A DNA stretch of 64,000 nucleotides, taken from contig JALEFY010000012.1 in the NCBI GenBank assembly GCA_022760435.1, positions 19,063 to 83,062 of the forward strand. Direction: 5' to 3'. Below are positions 19,601 to 26,990 of this stretch, piece after piece (the first letter of the stretch is position 1; each line of letters begins with the position of its first letter). A model generated the notes under the pieces. That model ran no database searches. It was not told where the DNA came from and worked only from the letters and a program-made list of their open reading frames with translations. This stretch comes from Neomegalonema sp. GTDB taxonomy: Bacteria > Pseudomonadota > Alphaproteobacteria > Rhodobacterales > Rhodobacteraceae. Position numbers and translations under genes: made by a program.

Positions 19601-21707
19601 CCAGCGGATCCCAGGCCGGGCGCTGGCCGCGTGCCTTCATGAACGCGCCGAACACCTCCGACCAGGGCGAGTAATCCATCTCGAAGCTCAGGATATTGAG
19701 CAGCTTGGGCACGAACTGCGCCAGATAGATGTCGAACGTGTTTTCCTCTTGCGTGTACGACGAGCCGTCGGGCCCGCCGACATAATCGAGCACCAGCATG
19801 CTCGAGCGCTCGAGCGCGGTGAGGTCCACCGCCTCGCCGACCGGGGGCAGCAGCCGGTTGCCGAAGGGGAAGTTGATCACCAGATGGCCTTCGGTGGTCA
19901 GGGTATAGCGCGCGAAGGAGAGCTGCGGCGACATCGCCCAGGCCGCGCCCTCGCCAATCGCGATGCCGCCTTGCAGATCATAGATGCCGAACAGGCTGAC
20001 CCGATCCTCTGGCCCGGCATTGGCGACCACCGTGCTCGGCGACCACCACATCTCGTCCTCATCCTGATCGTCGCCAAGATCGACGGCGACATTATAGCTC
20101 CAGATCTTGAATTCGTCCTCGCCCTGACCGCCGCGCACCACTGCATTCTGGCCGCCGATCACGAACAGGTAGTCATCGCCGAGCCCGCCATCGAGCTCCA
20201 GCCGCTCCTCGCGCGTGGCGATGCCGGACGTCTCGAGCTCTGGGTCGAGCAACTCGCCTTCGGTGAAATATTTCGGGTGATTGCCGACGAGAATGTCATT
20301 GCCGGCGCCGCCCTCGACCTTGCCGGCGCCGTGATGGATGATGAAGTCATCCCCCGCGCCGCCATTGACGCGGGCGGTGCCGTAAGCGTCGATGAAATCG
20401 CTGGTCGCTCCGCTATCGGCGACCAGATCCGAGTTTACCGTGCCGGTGCGCTGGCTGTCATCGACGATGATCACCGAATCGGCGTCGAAATCAGCTTCCT
20501 TTTCGGCAATGCGTTTTTTCAGATGCCATTCGACGGTGAAGAACTCCTGCGCCCGGGCCAGCGCCAGACCCCATTCGGGATGGGCGATTTGCAGCAGCTC
20601 ATAGGCGAGCTTGACCATCTCAGCGCTCTCGCCCGCCTCCATGGTCAGCCGCACCGCGGTCCCGGCACCGCCGGTCAGGAAGGTGATCGCTGCGGTCTCG
20701 AAACTGATCTGGAAGGCGGCGGCCAGCACGTCCTTGAGGATGTTTTGCGGCAGCTCGATCTTCAATTCGTCGAGCAGATCGGTGAAGGTCATCCCGGCAT
20801 TGTCGGCGATGCGGTAGAGGCTATAGGCGACCACCGCGAGACTCACCGACTCGAGCTTGCCCACCTGCCCGTCGAGCTTGTCGAACACCCCGACGCCATC
20901 GGTGACGCTGCGCGCGTTCTCGAGGGCGGCCTTGGCCTTGCCGAAGGCTTCGGTAAAGCTGCGCCTTGCATTGTTATCGGCGTGCGAGAACAGCGGCGTA
21001 TCGGGCCGACGCCATTCGGTAATCCCCGCGAGCTCGTAGCCTGCGGCCTTGTGCGAGACCACTTGGGTGATGTCCGGCGTCTCGCCGCTATTGGGATCGT
21101 CGAGATAGTGATAGCCGCCGAGCTGCTTGCGGATCCCGCCATCGGCATTGATGATATTGCCAGCGGCCTGAAACACCTTGCTGGACTTGATGTCTTCCCA
21201 GGAGATGTCCTTGTAGAAGCTGTCATAGATATATTGTGTCCGCCCGGTCTTGGGGGCGTCCTCCGCCACCCGCGGATCAACGGCGTTGAGCACCAGCTTC
21301 GAGGGTTGCGCTTGGCCATCGGCATCCATGCTCGGCATCAGCCCATCGGCGAGCCAGGCCTGCAAGCCGCGCACTTGCGCCTGCGCTTCGGCAAGCTTGG
21401 CCTCGGGGATCTGAAGCGTCGGCGGCGAGCCCTGCATCACCGCCAGATCGGTATGGATCTTGTCGAGCATTTCGCGCACGAACTGGTCGTAGCCGGGATG
21501 GGAGCCGCGATGCAGCGCCATCCCGCTCGCCTTGGCTGCGTCATCGGTCGAAGGCAAATCGATCCGGTTGCTGTTGCCATCATGGATGTCATAGAGGTCT
21601 TTGGCGATGAGTTGATCGAGCAGCGGATGATCGGTGCTCTGCGGGATGATGTGATGGGCATTGGTCTCGGGAATCGACTTGCCACCCCATTGCGCCGCAC
21701 TGACCAT
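13656..21707 (-). CDS. Giant RTX exoprotein with N-terminal AHH nuclease domain
   Basis: A 2,683-aa protein. Residues 16-90 match the AHH nuclease-toxin fold: NAHHIIPQ, then NRIDLP, then HRGSHPGYD. A helical region of unknown function follows to about 400. Two short RTX patches (VNGGAGDDF, VEGGAGNDILVGN) come next, then a calcium-loop segment near residue 700-760 (VIDLDGDGLETS, then DYSGNGVIDD). From about residue 1275 to the end there are ten tandem units of about 125 aa, each pairing GGxGxD calcium repeats with a beta-rich module. The C-terminus (LSADQFVFG) is the usual uncleaved type I secretion signal. I start at the ATG at 21707 (AGGGG 8 bases upstream) rather than the GTG at 21716. No type I transporter or evident immunity gene is nearby. 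Confidence 0.88.
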   Translation of the reverse strand: MVSAAQWGGKSIPETNAHHIIPQSTDHPLLDQLIAKDLYDIHDGNSNRIDLPSTDDAAKASGMALHRGSHPGYDQFVREMLDKIHTDLAVMQGSPPTLQIPEAKLAEAQAQVRGLQAWLADGLMPSMDADGQAQPSKLVLNAVDPRVAEDAPKTGRTQYIYDSFYKDISWEDIKSSKVFQAAGNIINADGGIRKQLGGYHYLDDPNSGETPDITQVVSHKAAGYELAGITEWRRPDTPLFSHADNNARRSFTEAFGKAKAALENARSVTDGVGVFDKLDGQVGKLESVSLAVVAYSLYRIADNAGMTFTDLLDELKIELPQNILKDVLAAAFQISFETAAITFLTGGAGTAVRLTMEAGESAEMVKLAYELLQIAHPEWGLALARAQEFFTVEWHLKKRIAEKEADFDADSVIIVDDSQRTGTVNSDLVADSGATSDFIDAYGTARVNGGAGDDFIIHHGAGKVEGGAGNDILVGNHPKYFTEGELLDPELETSGIATREERLELDGGLGDDYLFVIGGQNAVVRGGQGEDEFKIWSYNVAVDLGDDQDEDEMWWSPSTVVANAGPEDRVSLFGIYDLQGGIAIGEGAAWAMSPQLSFARYTLTTEGHLVINFPFGNRLLPPVGEAVDLTALERSSMLVLDYVGGPDGSSYTQEENTFDIYLAQFVPKLLNILSFEMDYSPWSEVFGAFMKARGQRPAWDPLVIDLDGDGLETSALSYSRARFDLDLDGFAELTGWVRADDGILALDYSGNGVIDDISELFGSADQPGFEALAALDENGDGVIDAADSAYGMLQIWRDLDQDGISDEGELTGLAASGIAALSLSHSALDEQTNSGHTRTGLGTVTLSDGTIRALHEMSFPVDEQQTRYLGDTTIADFAAALPEVKGFGQLTDLRLAASKDLGVWQALQALDGALDTPDLSALIEATDPLLRAWAKAAPGAAVATPVLFAQGVPVEHAIWQAEGWQRADGSALLDAQGDPITTQDLSGVSLATGWAATPLWPGAEREALPFAELAVFDHPFAEDDYALWLADAGLWVSALDYERAGGDLNALIWPSDPDLASFVAAYTDIRDITAAGVTYIDAELIDFAARIHGLEAAGLQALLPGENGAAPAIGGEQGADLLHLIGEVIEEQKARIAVRLAAQDELAEFFTGLPYDPVTDSFRAATSGELRPLFTAIFDAAPSDGLEAYLAGWASLLPVVYADFNHKGAAPLTSGMLTANLLAAHASSTLPLSFAETAAALGIDTGKLHLEADLGGNASGDAMDAGHAEGQIFVLGAGDSRFDGGQGTDVYIVGPDWGSDVIDDREAPFTDRGGDTLRFAAATAADLEVSRDGLDLVFTHRDTGDMLRIVDQFEGRLPGLEGDEDFSFDTGVAEIIFADGELWMAYEIADAVSAADPNASTVTGTPSADVIRGGAGDDILIGGRDGDIYEFNAGDGHDIIRESNDAVTQIHLDSITFGGLNARDALFRRIPGGQDLEISFASGEVLTIENQFQSANTGVAGVVWGERIELFFFDDIGVMTFDDIAERTLSDAKTAGDDTILGIHGRDLLDGGAGDDLLIGGPGDDTYVFARGYGTDTIREGHDSALGVKSDVLTEAGNDRVEFGANIAPEDLLAERLSRTDLALRLPGLDGAPDDLLVLEQQYTLTASGLFEPMFLNQVEWFEFADGTTLSEADIRAHALAAQVGSGRIEGFDAADTLSGSAADEVLAGFGSSDTYIWGVGAGNDTIEEDKINILYEDEDRIVFDGLAEADVSLSRAGDALVITITATGETLTIAHQFHREAIGGYWNAVERFEFTDAVLSFDDVALGMVIGGAGDDTISGSTSNETFIGGEGDDLLQGDGGSDTYIWGYEQGSDTIHDYRRDVLLEDVDRVVFEGIASDAVAVARSGNDLIFTLGDESTLTIKDHYERYTAGGSWRAVEEFVFTDQTRTAADYAPETMPIDGSEDAETLTGTDYGETLYSGGGDDRMEGAGGSDIYMWGAGHGDDRILDDRKQLAWEAEDRVEFIDLTPSEISIARENDDLILTITATGESLTIEKNFRPNIDYWYGVETIHFADGTIWDRAALEQMLVAQGNRISGSAGDDILTGTNEDEVFEGLGGDDLITGGNGSDIYLWRVGEGSDVLHENGYYSNEIDQLWISGATLSQAQFSLAPDTALDALITIGSETIRLKDQFKAGNYGIETLVFEGGETLDKAAIQQMALMLWGTDGADSLSGTTASEAFAGGLGDDTLSGGDGSDTYLFRRGDGADVIDDNGFSDTDTLWLRGYAPEEVLLARGTGADLLVSFTGTADQITIRNTLDGNFNDQIEQIRFEDGTIWTAAEIRNRLIAQDASDGDDLLTGFAQAETLSGGLGNDTLSGKDGSDLYLFAPGDGQDAIDENGFGDTDVLHLTGYTRAQTSLSHEGADLLLGFEGSSDSVRLVNSLEDSLQDRVEVIRFADGEEIGMADARAALLEAQVTSGDDTVTGFSTADVLTGGAGDDLLEGMDGSDIYRFAPGDGHDVIHDRGFFDTDRVELTGHNQAETSVARDGDDLVLGFEGGDSLRIENTLDGDWTDQIEQIAFADGSQLTSAQIAARFDGLGADISHVGTDGADLLLGSDGHDAMIGGSGADRFVFESAGGLDRIEDFGTGDLLDLRGVGLGDFASVQAAASLDGSDTLLDLGAGASLRLVGITPDQLSADQFVFG
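13960..17890 (-). repeat. Tandem array of about ten RTX/haemolysin-type repeat units
   Basis: Within the giant RTX gene, units of roughly 363-470 bp (mostly 375-400) repeat. Each starts with a motif like DDLLTGFAQAETLSGG, then GxGNDTLSGxDGSDxYLF and ending in xxIRFADGTxW. Units begin near 14,330, 14,705, 15,085, 15,470, 15,870, 16,265, 16,630, 17,100, 17,485 and 17,880 on the minus strand. The units are diverged from each other, so this is an old duplication. Confidence 0.8.
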
Positions 21708-21729
21708 CGCCCTCACCCCTTGTATCGCC

Positions 21730-21745
21730 CGGGGTTAATTCCCCG
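21730..21745. promoter_or_regulatory. Interrupted palindrome upstream of the giant RTX gene
   Basis: CGGGG-TTAATT-CCCCG gives 5-bp GC arms around a 6-bp AT centre. It lies between the Fnr-type box and the ribosome site of the RTX gene, so it could be an operator or a leader hairpin. Confidence 0.35.
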
Positions 21746-21765
21746 TAATGGCGATGCTGGAGGGA

Positions 21766-21779
21766 TTGATTCGGGTCAA
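21766..21779 (-). promoter_or_regulatory. Fnr/FnrL-type box upstream of the giant RTX gene
   Basis: On the minus strand it reads TTGACCCGAATCAA, an exact TTGAC-N4-ATCAA. It is centred about 65 bp upstream of the RTX start codon. The same pattern is found before the TRAP/gentisate operon and ompW, in the same orientation. Confidence 0.55.
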
Positions 21780-21997
21780 GTCCCGCGATTAGGAATGTCC
21801 GTGAGTGTTGTTTTTGGGATTTGTCAATGATTTTTGGCGCGGCAGCGTTCGAGCGCGGCAAGGGCTCGGCGCATTCGAGGCTTGGCGCGGCTTTGGAGCT
21901 TGGCGTCGCTCTGGCGCTCGGCGCGGCTTGCCGTTATCACCGGATCAATCAAGACCGTGGGCGCGCCCCGGAAAACCAGGAAAGAGCAGAACCCATC

Positions 21998-22750
21998 ATG
22001 ACCGAGAGCTGGGGGACGAGCGCACCGCTCAAGCGCTTCTATAAACAGGTGGCCCCTTGTCATACCGAGCGCGGCTGGACCGTGACGCTCGATGGCCGCA
22101 ACCTGAAGACACCGGCGAAGGCGGAATTCCTTGCTCCGCAGGCAATCGCCGAGGCGGCGGCGGCAGAATGGGACGCGCAGCAAGAGCATATCCTGCCCGA
22201 CAGCATGCCGATCACCCGCGCGGTGAACAGCGCCATCGACCGGGTGGCACCGCAGCGCGAAGGAGTAATCGACCAGATCTGGGGATATGGCGGCACCGAT
22301 ATGTTGTGTTACCGCGCCGATCACCCGATTGCGCTCATCGAGCGTCAGGCGCTGCATTGGGATCCGCTGCTCGACTGGGCGCGCGAGCGCCTCGGCGCGC
22401 CGCTTTGTACCGTAGAGGGGGTTATGTACAAGCCGCAGCCCGAGCCGAGCCTTGAGCGTTTGCGCACCCATGTCGCCGCGATCGACGATCTGGGGCTGAC
22501 CGCGCTCTACGATCTGGTGGCGCTCTCGGGCTCGCTGATCGTCGGGCTGGCCGTCATGCATCAGCATCTGGATGCCGAAACCGCCTGGGCACTGGCGCGG
22601 CTTGACGAGGAATTTCAGATCGAACAATTTGGCCGCGATGAGGAGGCGGAGGCAATGGCGCAGCGCAAAAGGCGTGATTTCCTGGCCGCGAACCATTTGA
22701 TGACGCTGCTGCGCCAGCAGGCGGCGCCCGATATTTCCGACCGTCCGTGA
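21998..22750 (+). CDS. Atp12-family F1-ATPase assembly chaperone
   Basis: A 250-aa protein of the Atp12 family, shared by alphaproteobacteria and mitochondria. It helps insert the alpha subunit into the F1 part of ATP synthase. Typical segments are LKRFYKQV near the start, the GWTVTLDGRNLKTPAK stretch, MPITRAVNSAIDRV, the YGGTDMLCYRA segment and SGSLIVGLAV. The start ATG at 21998 fits the family; an upstream in-frame extension looks like leader sequence. It heads a rightward group with the double-WcbI gene overlapping its stop. Confidence 0.92.
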   Translation: MTESWGTSAPLKRFYKQVAPCHTERGWTVTLDGRNLKTPAKAEFLAPQAIAEAAAAEWDAQQEHILPDSMPITRAVNSAIDRVAPQREGVIDQIWGYGGTDMLCYRADHPIALIERQALHWDPLLDWARERLGAPLCTVEGVMYKPQPEPSLERLRTHVAAIDDLGLTALYDLVALSGSLIVGLAVMHQHLDAETAWALARLDEEFQIEQFGRDEEAEAMAQRKRRDFLAANHLMTLLRQQAAPDISDRP

Positions 22751-24888
22751 CGCGGCGAAGGATAGACGATTTGTCTCTACTCAACAGACCCAAGACCGCT
22801 CTGCAGTCCGCTCAGCAGCCCGCTCTGCCCGCGTATCGCGTTCGTGCGCAAGAACGGCTCGATGCTTTCATGATCGCGCAGCGCCAGACCCGGATTTGCG
22901 TCGTCTCCAACTGTCAGGCACCGGGCACAGCCCAGATCATTCGTTACCTGTGCCCGCAAGCAGATGTCAGCGAGATCGATATCGGCGCATTGCGGCGTGC
23001 GATCAAGCAGGACAAGGCGGCGCCGATGCTGGCGCAGATCGCGGCGGCCGATCATGTGTTGGCCAATCCACTGGCCGACCCGATGCTTCTGGAGGCCGGG
23101 ATCGAGCCGGGCCGGATCACTTGGGTCCCATTCTTGCGGTTTTGCGCCTATCACCCCGATTTCGTCGTCGCCCAAGGCGAGGGGATCGAGCGGGTGCGCG
23201 GTGTGATCGGCGAATTGCAATCGCTCATTGCCCTGGTCGGTATCAAGCGCGGCATCGCTATCGAGCGGCTGGCACCGCTTTACTCTTGTGAGCGGTTTCA
23301 GGAAGCGGCGGGCTTTTTCGATCTATGGGCCAGCGAACGCGCGGCTCTGATCAGTCGCGCCGAGCATTACGGCTATGATCTTCGGGGACATTTTGCCCGT
23401 TGGGTGCGCCATGAGCCGTTCATGTGGAGCCCGAACCATCCGCGTATCGAGGTTCTGGCGGATGTGGTGCGCATGGCGCTCGAGAAGATCGGGCTGAACC
23501 CGTCGCGCGGACCGGTGCGTCTGCCCGACAATCTCGCGCGGGCGGCCACTTTGCCGGTCTACCCGCCTCTGGCCAAACGCTACGGGGTCAGCGGCGATCT
23601 GCGGGTGAAGCTGGGCACAGAGGCCGACGCGTTCGATCTGCCTGATCTGCTCCCGCTGCTCGAAGCGCTCTACCGCGATCTGGGCACGCACACGTTGAAA
23701 GTAACCGGGATCGGCCAGCGGCTGAAGAATATCGAAGCCGCCTTTGACGCGCTCGAGCCGGGCGGCGGCATGCGCGCGGCCAGCCTTTACCAGCCTGCGC
23801 AGGCGGCACCGGCAGCGCAAGCGGCGCAGCAGATCGCACAAGTGACGTCGTCCGCAGCGCTCACTGCTCCAGCGAAGAAAGCGCCCGCTCGAAAGGAAAA
23901 GCCCGTGACCGCAGTCAAGGAGCGCCCTGCCTATCGCGATGCCGATGATGCGCGCGTAGCCGCCTATCTCAATGGGCTGAAGACCCGCAAGCTTGCGGTG
24001 ATCTCGAATTGTCAGGTCGTCGGCACGGCCAATATCCTGCGCTATCTGTGCCCCGATCTCCAGGTTCTGGAATTCGACATGGTCAAGTTGCGCCGACAAG
24101 CGGTGCAATACAATCGCACCGGCGATCCGAAGTTCCGCGCGATGGCACGGCAGATCGAGGAGTGCGATCAGGTGCTGGCTTCCGGGGTTGCCAAGGAGAG
24201 TCTCGAGGTCAATGAGATCGATCTCGAACGCGTCACCTGGATCCCCTTCGTCCGGTTTGCCGCCTTTCACCCCGATTTCGCGGTCCTGCATGATGCGAGC
24301 GGGAACCGCCTGCGCGGCGTTATTTCCGATGCGCATAGCCTGATCGCCTTTATCGGCGCGCGGCGCGGCCTTGATCCTGCGGCCATGCAGGAATGCTTCA
24401 CCGAGCGTTTCATGGAAGCGGCGGGGTATTTCGATCACTGGGAGGGTGAAAAGCAGGCGATGCTGGCGCGCGGCGAGGCGGCGGGTTTCGATCTACGGGT
24501 GCCATTTGCGCGCTGGGCGCGCGGGCCAGCCTTCATGTGGTCGCCGAGCCATCCGCGCATGAGCGTGATGGCGGAGGTCGTGGGGATGGTGCTGCCGCGT
24601 CTTGGCTATGCGCCGGTCACCAGTGAGATCACTGTCATGGATAATCTGATGAAGGCGGCGATCCTGCCGGTCTACCCGCCGATCGCCAAGCGCTACGGCG
24701 TTCAGGGGCAGATGCGGGTCAAGCTGGCCTCGCATAACGTCTCCATCGAAATGGCGCAGTTGCTGCCATTGCTCATCGATCTTTACAAGGATGTCGGGTT
24801 CGAGAACCTGACCATTGGCAACCAGTCGTTGCGTATCGCGCAAAAGGTCGAAACCGCCTTTGACGCGCTGGAAGGAGGCAGGCTGTGA
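22747..24888 (+). CDS. Tandem-duplicated WcbI-domain protein
   Basis: A 713-aa protein made of two homologous halves (about 46-340 and 415-705) joined by an Ala/Lys-rich linker. The halves match at several places: VVSNCQAPGTAQIIRYLCP with VISNCQVVGTANILRYLCP, ITWVPFLRFCAYHPDF with VTWIPFVRFAAFHPDF, and FMWSPNHPRI with FMWSPSHPRM. WcbI is a polysaccharide-biosynthesis enzyme of capsule clusters, proposed to be an acyltransferase. The GTG start overlaps the Atp12 stop (GTGA), the same style as the next junction. A TTG at 22771 with an AAGGA ribosome site is a good alternative. The GSCFA gene follows with a 4-bp overlap. Confidence 0.8.
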   Translation: MTRRRIDDLSLLNRPKTALQSAQQPALPAYRVRAQERLDAFMIAQRQTRICVVSNCQAPGTAQIIRYLCPQADVSEIDIGALRRAIKQDKAAPMLAQIAAADHVLANPLADPMLLEAGIEPGRITWVPFLRFCAYHPDFVVAQGEGIERVRGVIGELQSLIALVGIKRGIAIERLAPLYSCERFQEAAGFFDLWASERAALISRAEHYGYDLRGHFARWVRHEPFMWSPNHPRIEVLADVVRMALEKIGLNPSRGPVRLPDNLARAATLPVYPPLAKRYGVSGDLRVKLGTEADAFDLPDLLPLLEALYRDLGTHTLKVTGIGQRLKNIEAAFDALEPGGGMRAASLYQPAQAAPAAQAAQQIAQVTSSAALTAPAKKAPARKEKPVTAVKERPAYRDADDARVAAYLNGLKTRKLAVISNCQVVGTANILRYLCPDLQVLEFDMVKLRRQAVQYNRTGDPKFRAMARQIEECDQVLASGVAKESLEVNEIDLERVTWIPFVRFAAFHPDFAVLHDASGNRLRGVISDAHSLIAFIGARRGLDPAAMQECFTERFMEAAGYFDHWEGEKQAMLARGEAAGFDLRVPFARWARGPAFMWSPSHPRMSVMAEVVGMVLPRLGYAPVTSEITVMDNLMKAAILPVYPPIAKRYGVQGQMRVKLASHNVSIEMAQLLPLLIDLYKDVGFENLTIGNQSLRIAQKVETAFDALEGGRL

Positions 24889-25967
24889 GCGACCCCGCTG
24901 CACCGAAGAATGCACCCGTCAATCCCTATCGCGGGCTGGCCGATCACCAATTCTGGCGTCGATCCGTCGCGCTGACCGATCGCTGGGCGTTTGACCCTGT
25001 GGTCAATCCCAAATTCAGGATCGAGACCGAAGAGCGGGTGGCAACGGCGGGGAGCTGTTTTGCCCAGCATATCGCCCGCACGCTGTCCGGGGTCGGCTTC
25101 AACTATTTCGTGCCCGAGGATGGCGGCGGGCTCGATCCGGCCGAGGCCAAGCGGCGCAATTTCGGGGTGTTCTCGGGCCGCTTTGGCAATATCTACACCG
25201 CGCGCCAGCTCAGGCAGGTGTTCGAGGAAGCCTTTGGCGGCCCGGCTCCGGTCGAGGATGCCTGGCAGCGCCCCGATGGCCGCTGGGTCGATCCGTACCG
25301 CCCGCAGGTCGAGCCCGATGGCTTTGACAGTCCCGATGCCGTGCGCGCCGAGCGCGCCGTGCATCTTGGCCATGTGCGCGCGATGTTCGAGGGTGCCGAG
25401 GTGTTCATGTTCACCCTCGGCCTGACCGAGGGCTGGCGCTCGCGCCGCGATGGCCGCGTCTTCCCGCTCGCTCCGGGCGTGGCGGGGGGCAGCTACGATC
25501 CGGCTCAGCACGAGTTCATCAATTTCGAGGTCGATGAGGTCATCGCCGACATGTCGGCCTTCGTCGAGGGCTTTCGCCGGATCAATCCAGGGGTCAAGAT
25601 CGCCCTCACCGTCTCGCCGGTGCCGCTGATCGCGACCTATGAGGATCGCAACGTGCTGGTCTCGACCACGCTCAGCAAGTCCGTGCTGCGGGTGGCGGCG
25701 GATGTGCTCAGTCGGCGTTTCGAGCTGCTGGATTATTTCCCGAGCTTCGAGATCATCACCGGCAATTACACCATGAGCAGCTATTACGAGGCCGATTTGC
25801 GGGAGGTCACGCCCGAAGGCGTTGCCCATGCGATGCGGGTGTTTCTGGCCAATTACACCGATCGTGGCGCGCGTCAGGCGGTGCCGAGCCAGACCGACAC
25901 CACCGGTCTGTTCGACCTTGGCAATGATGTCGTTTGTGACGAGGAAGCGATCGACGAGATCAGGTGA
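24885..25967 (+). CDS. GSCFA-domain protein
   Basis: A 360-aa protein with the name-giving motif AGSCFAQHIARTLSGVGFNY (about residue 55). Further conserved-looking blocks are GRFGNIYTARQL, FMFTLGLTEGW and IALTVSPVPLIATYEDRNVL. The family resembles GDSL/SGNH-type hydrolases or acyltransferases, and I remember it near WcbI-type genes in polysaccharide loci. The start is a GTG overlapping the upstream stop by 4 bp, with a strong GGAGG site. Together with the double-WcbI protein it may modify a surface glycan; no glycosyltransferases or exporters are adjacent. Confidence 0.82.
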   Translation: MSDPAAPKNAPVNPYRGLADHQFWRRSVALTDRWAFDPVVNPKFRIETEERVATAGSCFAQHIARTLSGVGFNYFVPEDGGGLDPAEAKRRNFGVFSGRFGNIYTARQLRQVFEEAFGGPAPVEDAWQRPDGRWVDPYRPQVEPDGFDSPDAVRAERAVHLGHVRAMFEGAEVFMFTLGLTEGWRSRRDGRVFPLAPGVAGGSYDPAQHEFINFEVDEVIADMSAFVEGFRRINPGVKIALTVSPVPLIATYEDRNVLVSTTLSKSVLRVAADVLSRRFELLDYFPSFEIITGNYTMSSYYEADLREVTPEGVAHAMRVFLANYTDRGARQAVPSQTDTTGLFDLGNDVVCDEEAIDEIR

Positions 25968-25972
25968 CGGCG

Positions 25973-26680
25973 ATGTGTGGCCGATTTGCGCTCAGTGAGC
26001 CGATCGAGGAAATCGCGGCCGCCTTCGCCGCCGTGCCGCGCCCTGACTGCGCGGCGCTCGATCATCCGCGCTACAGTATCCGGCCAACGCAGCAGGTTAT
26101 CGTGATCCGCGCGGGCGAGGCTGGTCGGCAGATGCTGCCGATGCGCTGGGGTTTCGTGCCGCACTGGTACAAGAGCCTTGGCGATGGTCCGCTGCTGATC
26201 AATGCCCGCGGCGAAAGCGTGCATGAAAAGCCGGCCTTCAAGGCTGCGTGCCGCGAGCGGCGCTGCCTGATCCCGGCCGATGGGTTCTACGAATGGCAGG
26301 CGGTCGGGGCGAAGGGCAAGCAGCCCTACTGGATCGCGCCGCGTGCCGGGGGCGGGATGGTCTTCGCCGGGATCTGGCAGGCCTGGCAGGATCTGGAGAC
26401 GGTGGCCATCGTCACTTGCGCGGCCAATGAAGCGATGCGCCCCTTGCATGAGCGGCTTCCGGTCGCAATCGCACAAGCAGACGCGGCGCTCTGGCTCGGG
26501 GAGGAAGGGCATGGTGCTGCGGCGCTGATGCACGCCCCGGCCGAGGATTTCTACGACTTCCATCCGGTTTCGGCCGAGATCGGCAAGGGCGGCAAGGCGG
26601 CGCCCGATCATCCGGGATTGCGCAGGCCGGTTGACCCTCCTGCTGGCCCCCCTGCACCCGAGATCGGCCCGCTGTTATAG
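25973..26680 (+). CDS. SRAP / YedK-type abasic-site protein
   Basis: A 235-aa SOS response-associated peptidase family protein (HMCES/YedK). It crosslinks to abasic sites in single-stranded DNA through Cys2. I use the ATG at 25973 because it gives MCGRFALS, placing Cys at position 2 as the chemistry requires; the GTG three codons earlier would not. Other active-site elements are the Asn in LINARGES, the Glu in DGFYEW and the His in PLHERLPV. The 3' end overlaps the convergent small gene by 6 bp. Confidence 0.93.
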   Translation: MCGRFALSEPIEEIAAAFAAVPRPDCAALDHPRYSIRPTQQVIVIRAGEAGRQMLPMRWGFVPHWYKSLGDGPLLINARGESVHEKPAFKAACRERRCLIPADGFYEWQAVGAKGKQPYWIAPRAGGGMVFAGIWQAWQDLETVAIVTCAANEAMRPLHERLPVAIAQADAALWLGEEGHGAAALMHAPAEDFYDFHPVSAEIGKGGKAAPDHPGLRRPVDPPAGPPAPEIGPLL

Positions 26681-26929
26681 CCCGCCGCGCAGGTTGCGCT
26701 TGCACTGGCGCGGGGCGCCGCGCGCGGAATAGGCATCGACACCGCAGGTCGCGCACACATAGCGCTGCTGCTCACCGAGCCGCCGCGTCGGGTCCCGCCG
26801 CCATTTGCAGGCCCGTCCCGACAACAATCGCCCCGACAGCAATCGGTTGAAAAAGCCCTCGAGGCCAAGCATTCGGCGGCGCCCATAGAGGACGGCGATC
26901 AGCAAAATGAGGAGAAAGATCAGTTCCAT
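26675..26929 (-). CDS. Small membrane protein with C-terminal CxxC motif, unknown function
   Basis: An 84-aa protein with an N-terminal membrane helix (MELIFLLILLIAVLYG), a basic middle and a Cys-rich end (CATCG plus one Cys further on). I do not recognise a function. The start is uncertain: the ATG at 26929 has no ribosome site, and an in-frame TTG at 26983 or ATG at 26959 would add 10-18 residues. It follows the DUF937 gene by about 60 bp in the same direction. Confidence 0.55.
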   Translation of the reverse strand: MELIFLLILLIAVLYGRRRMLGLEGFFNRLLSGRLLSGRACKWRRDPTRRLGEQQRYVCATCGVDAYSARGAPRQCKRNLRGGL

Positions 26930-26990
26930 GGGAGGGAAATAGGGCGCAGCCTCGCGCATTGCGAGGGCCGCGCCCCAGCTCAATCGTCGC

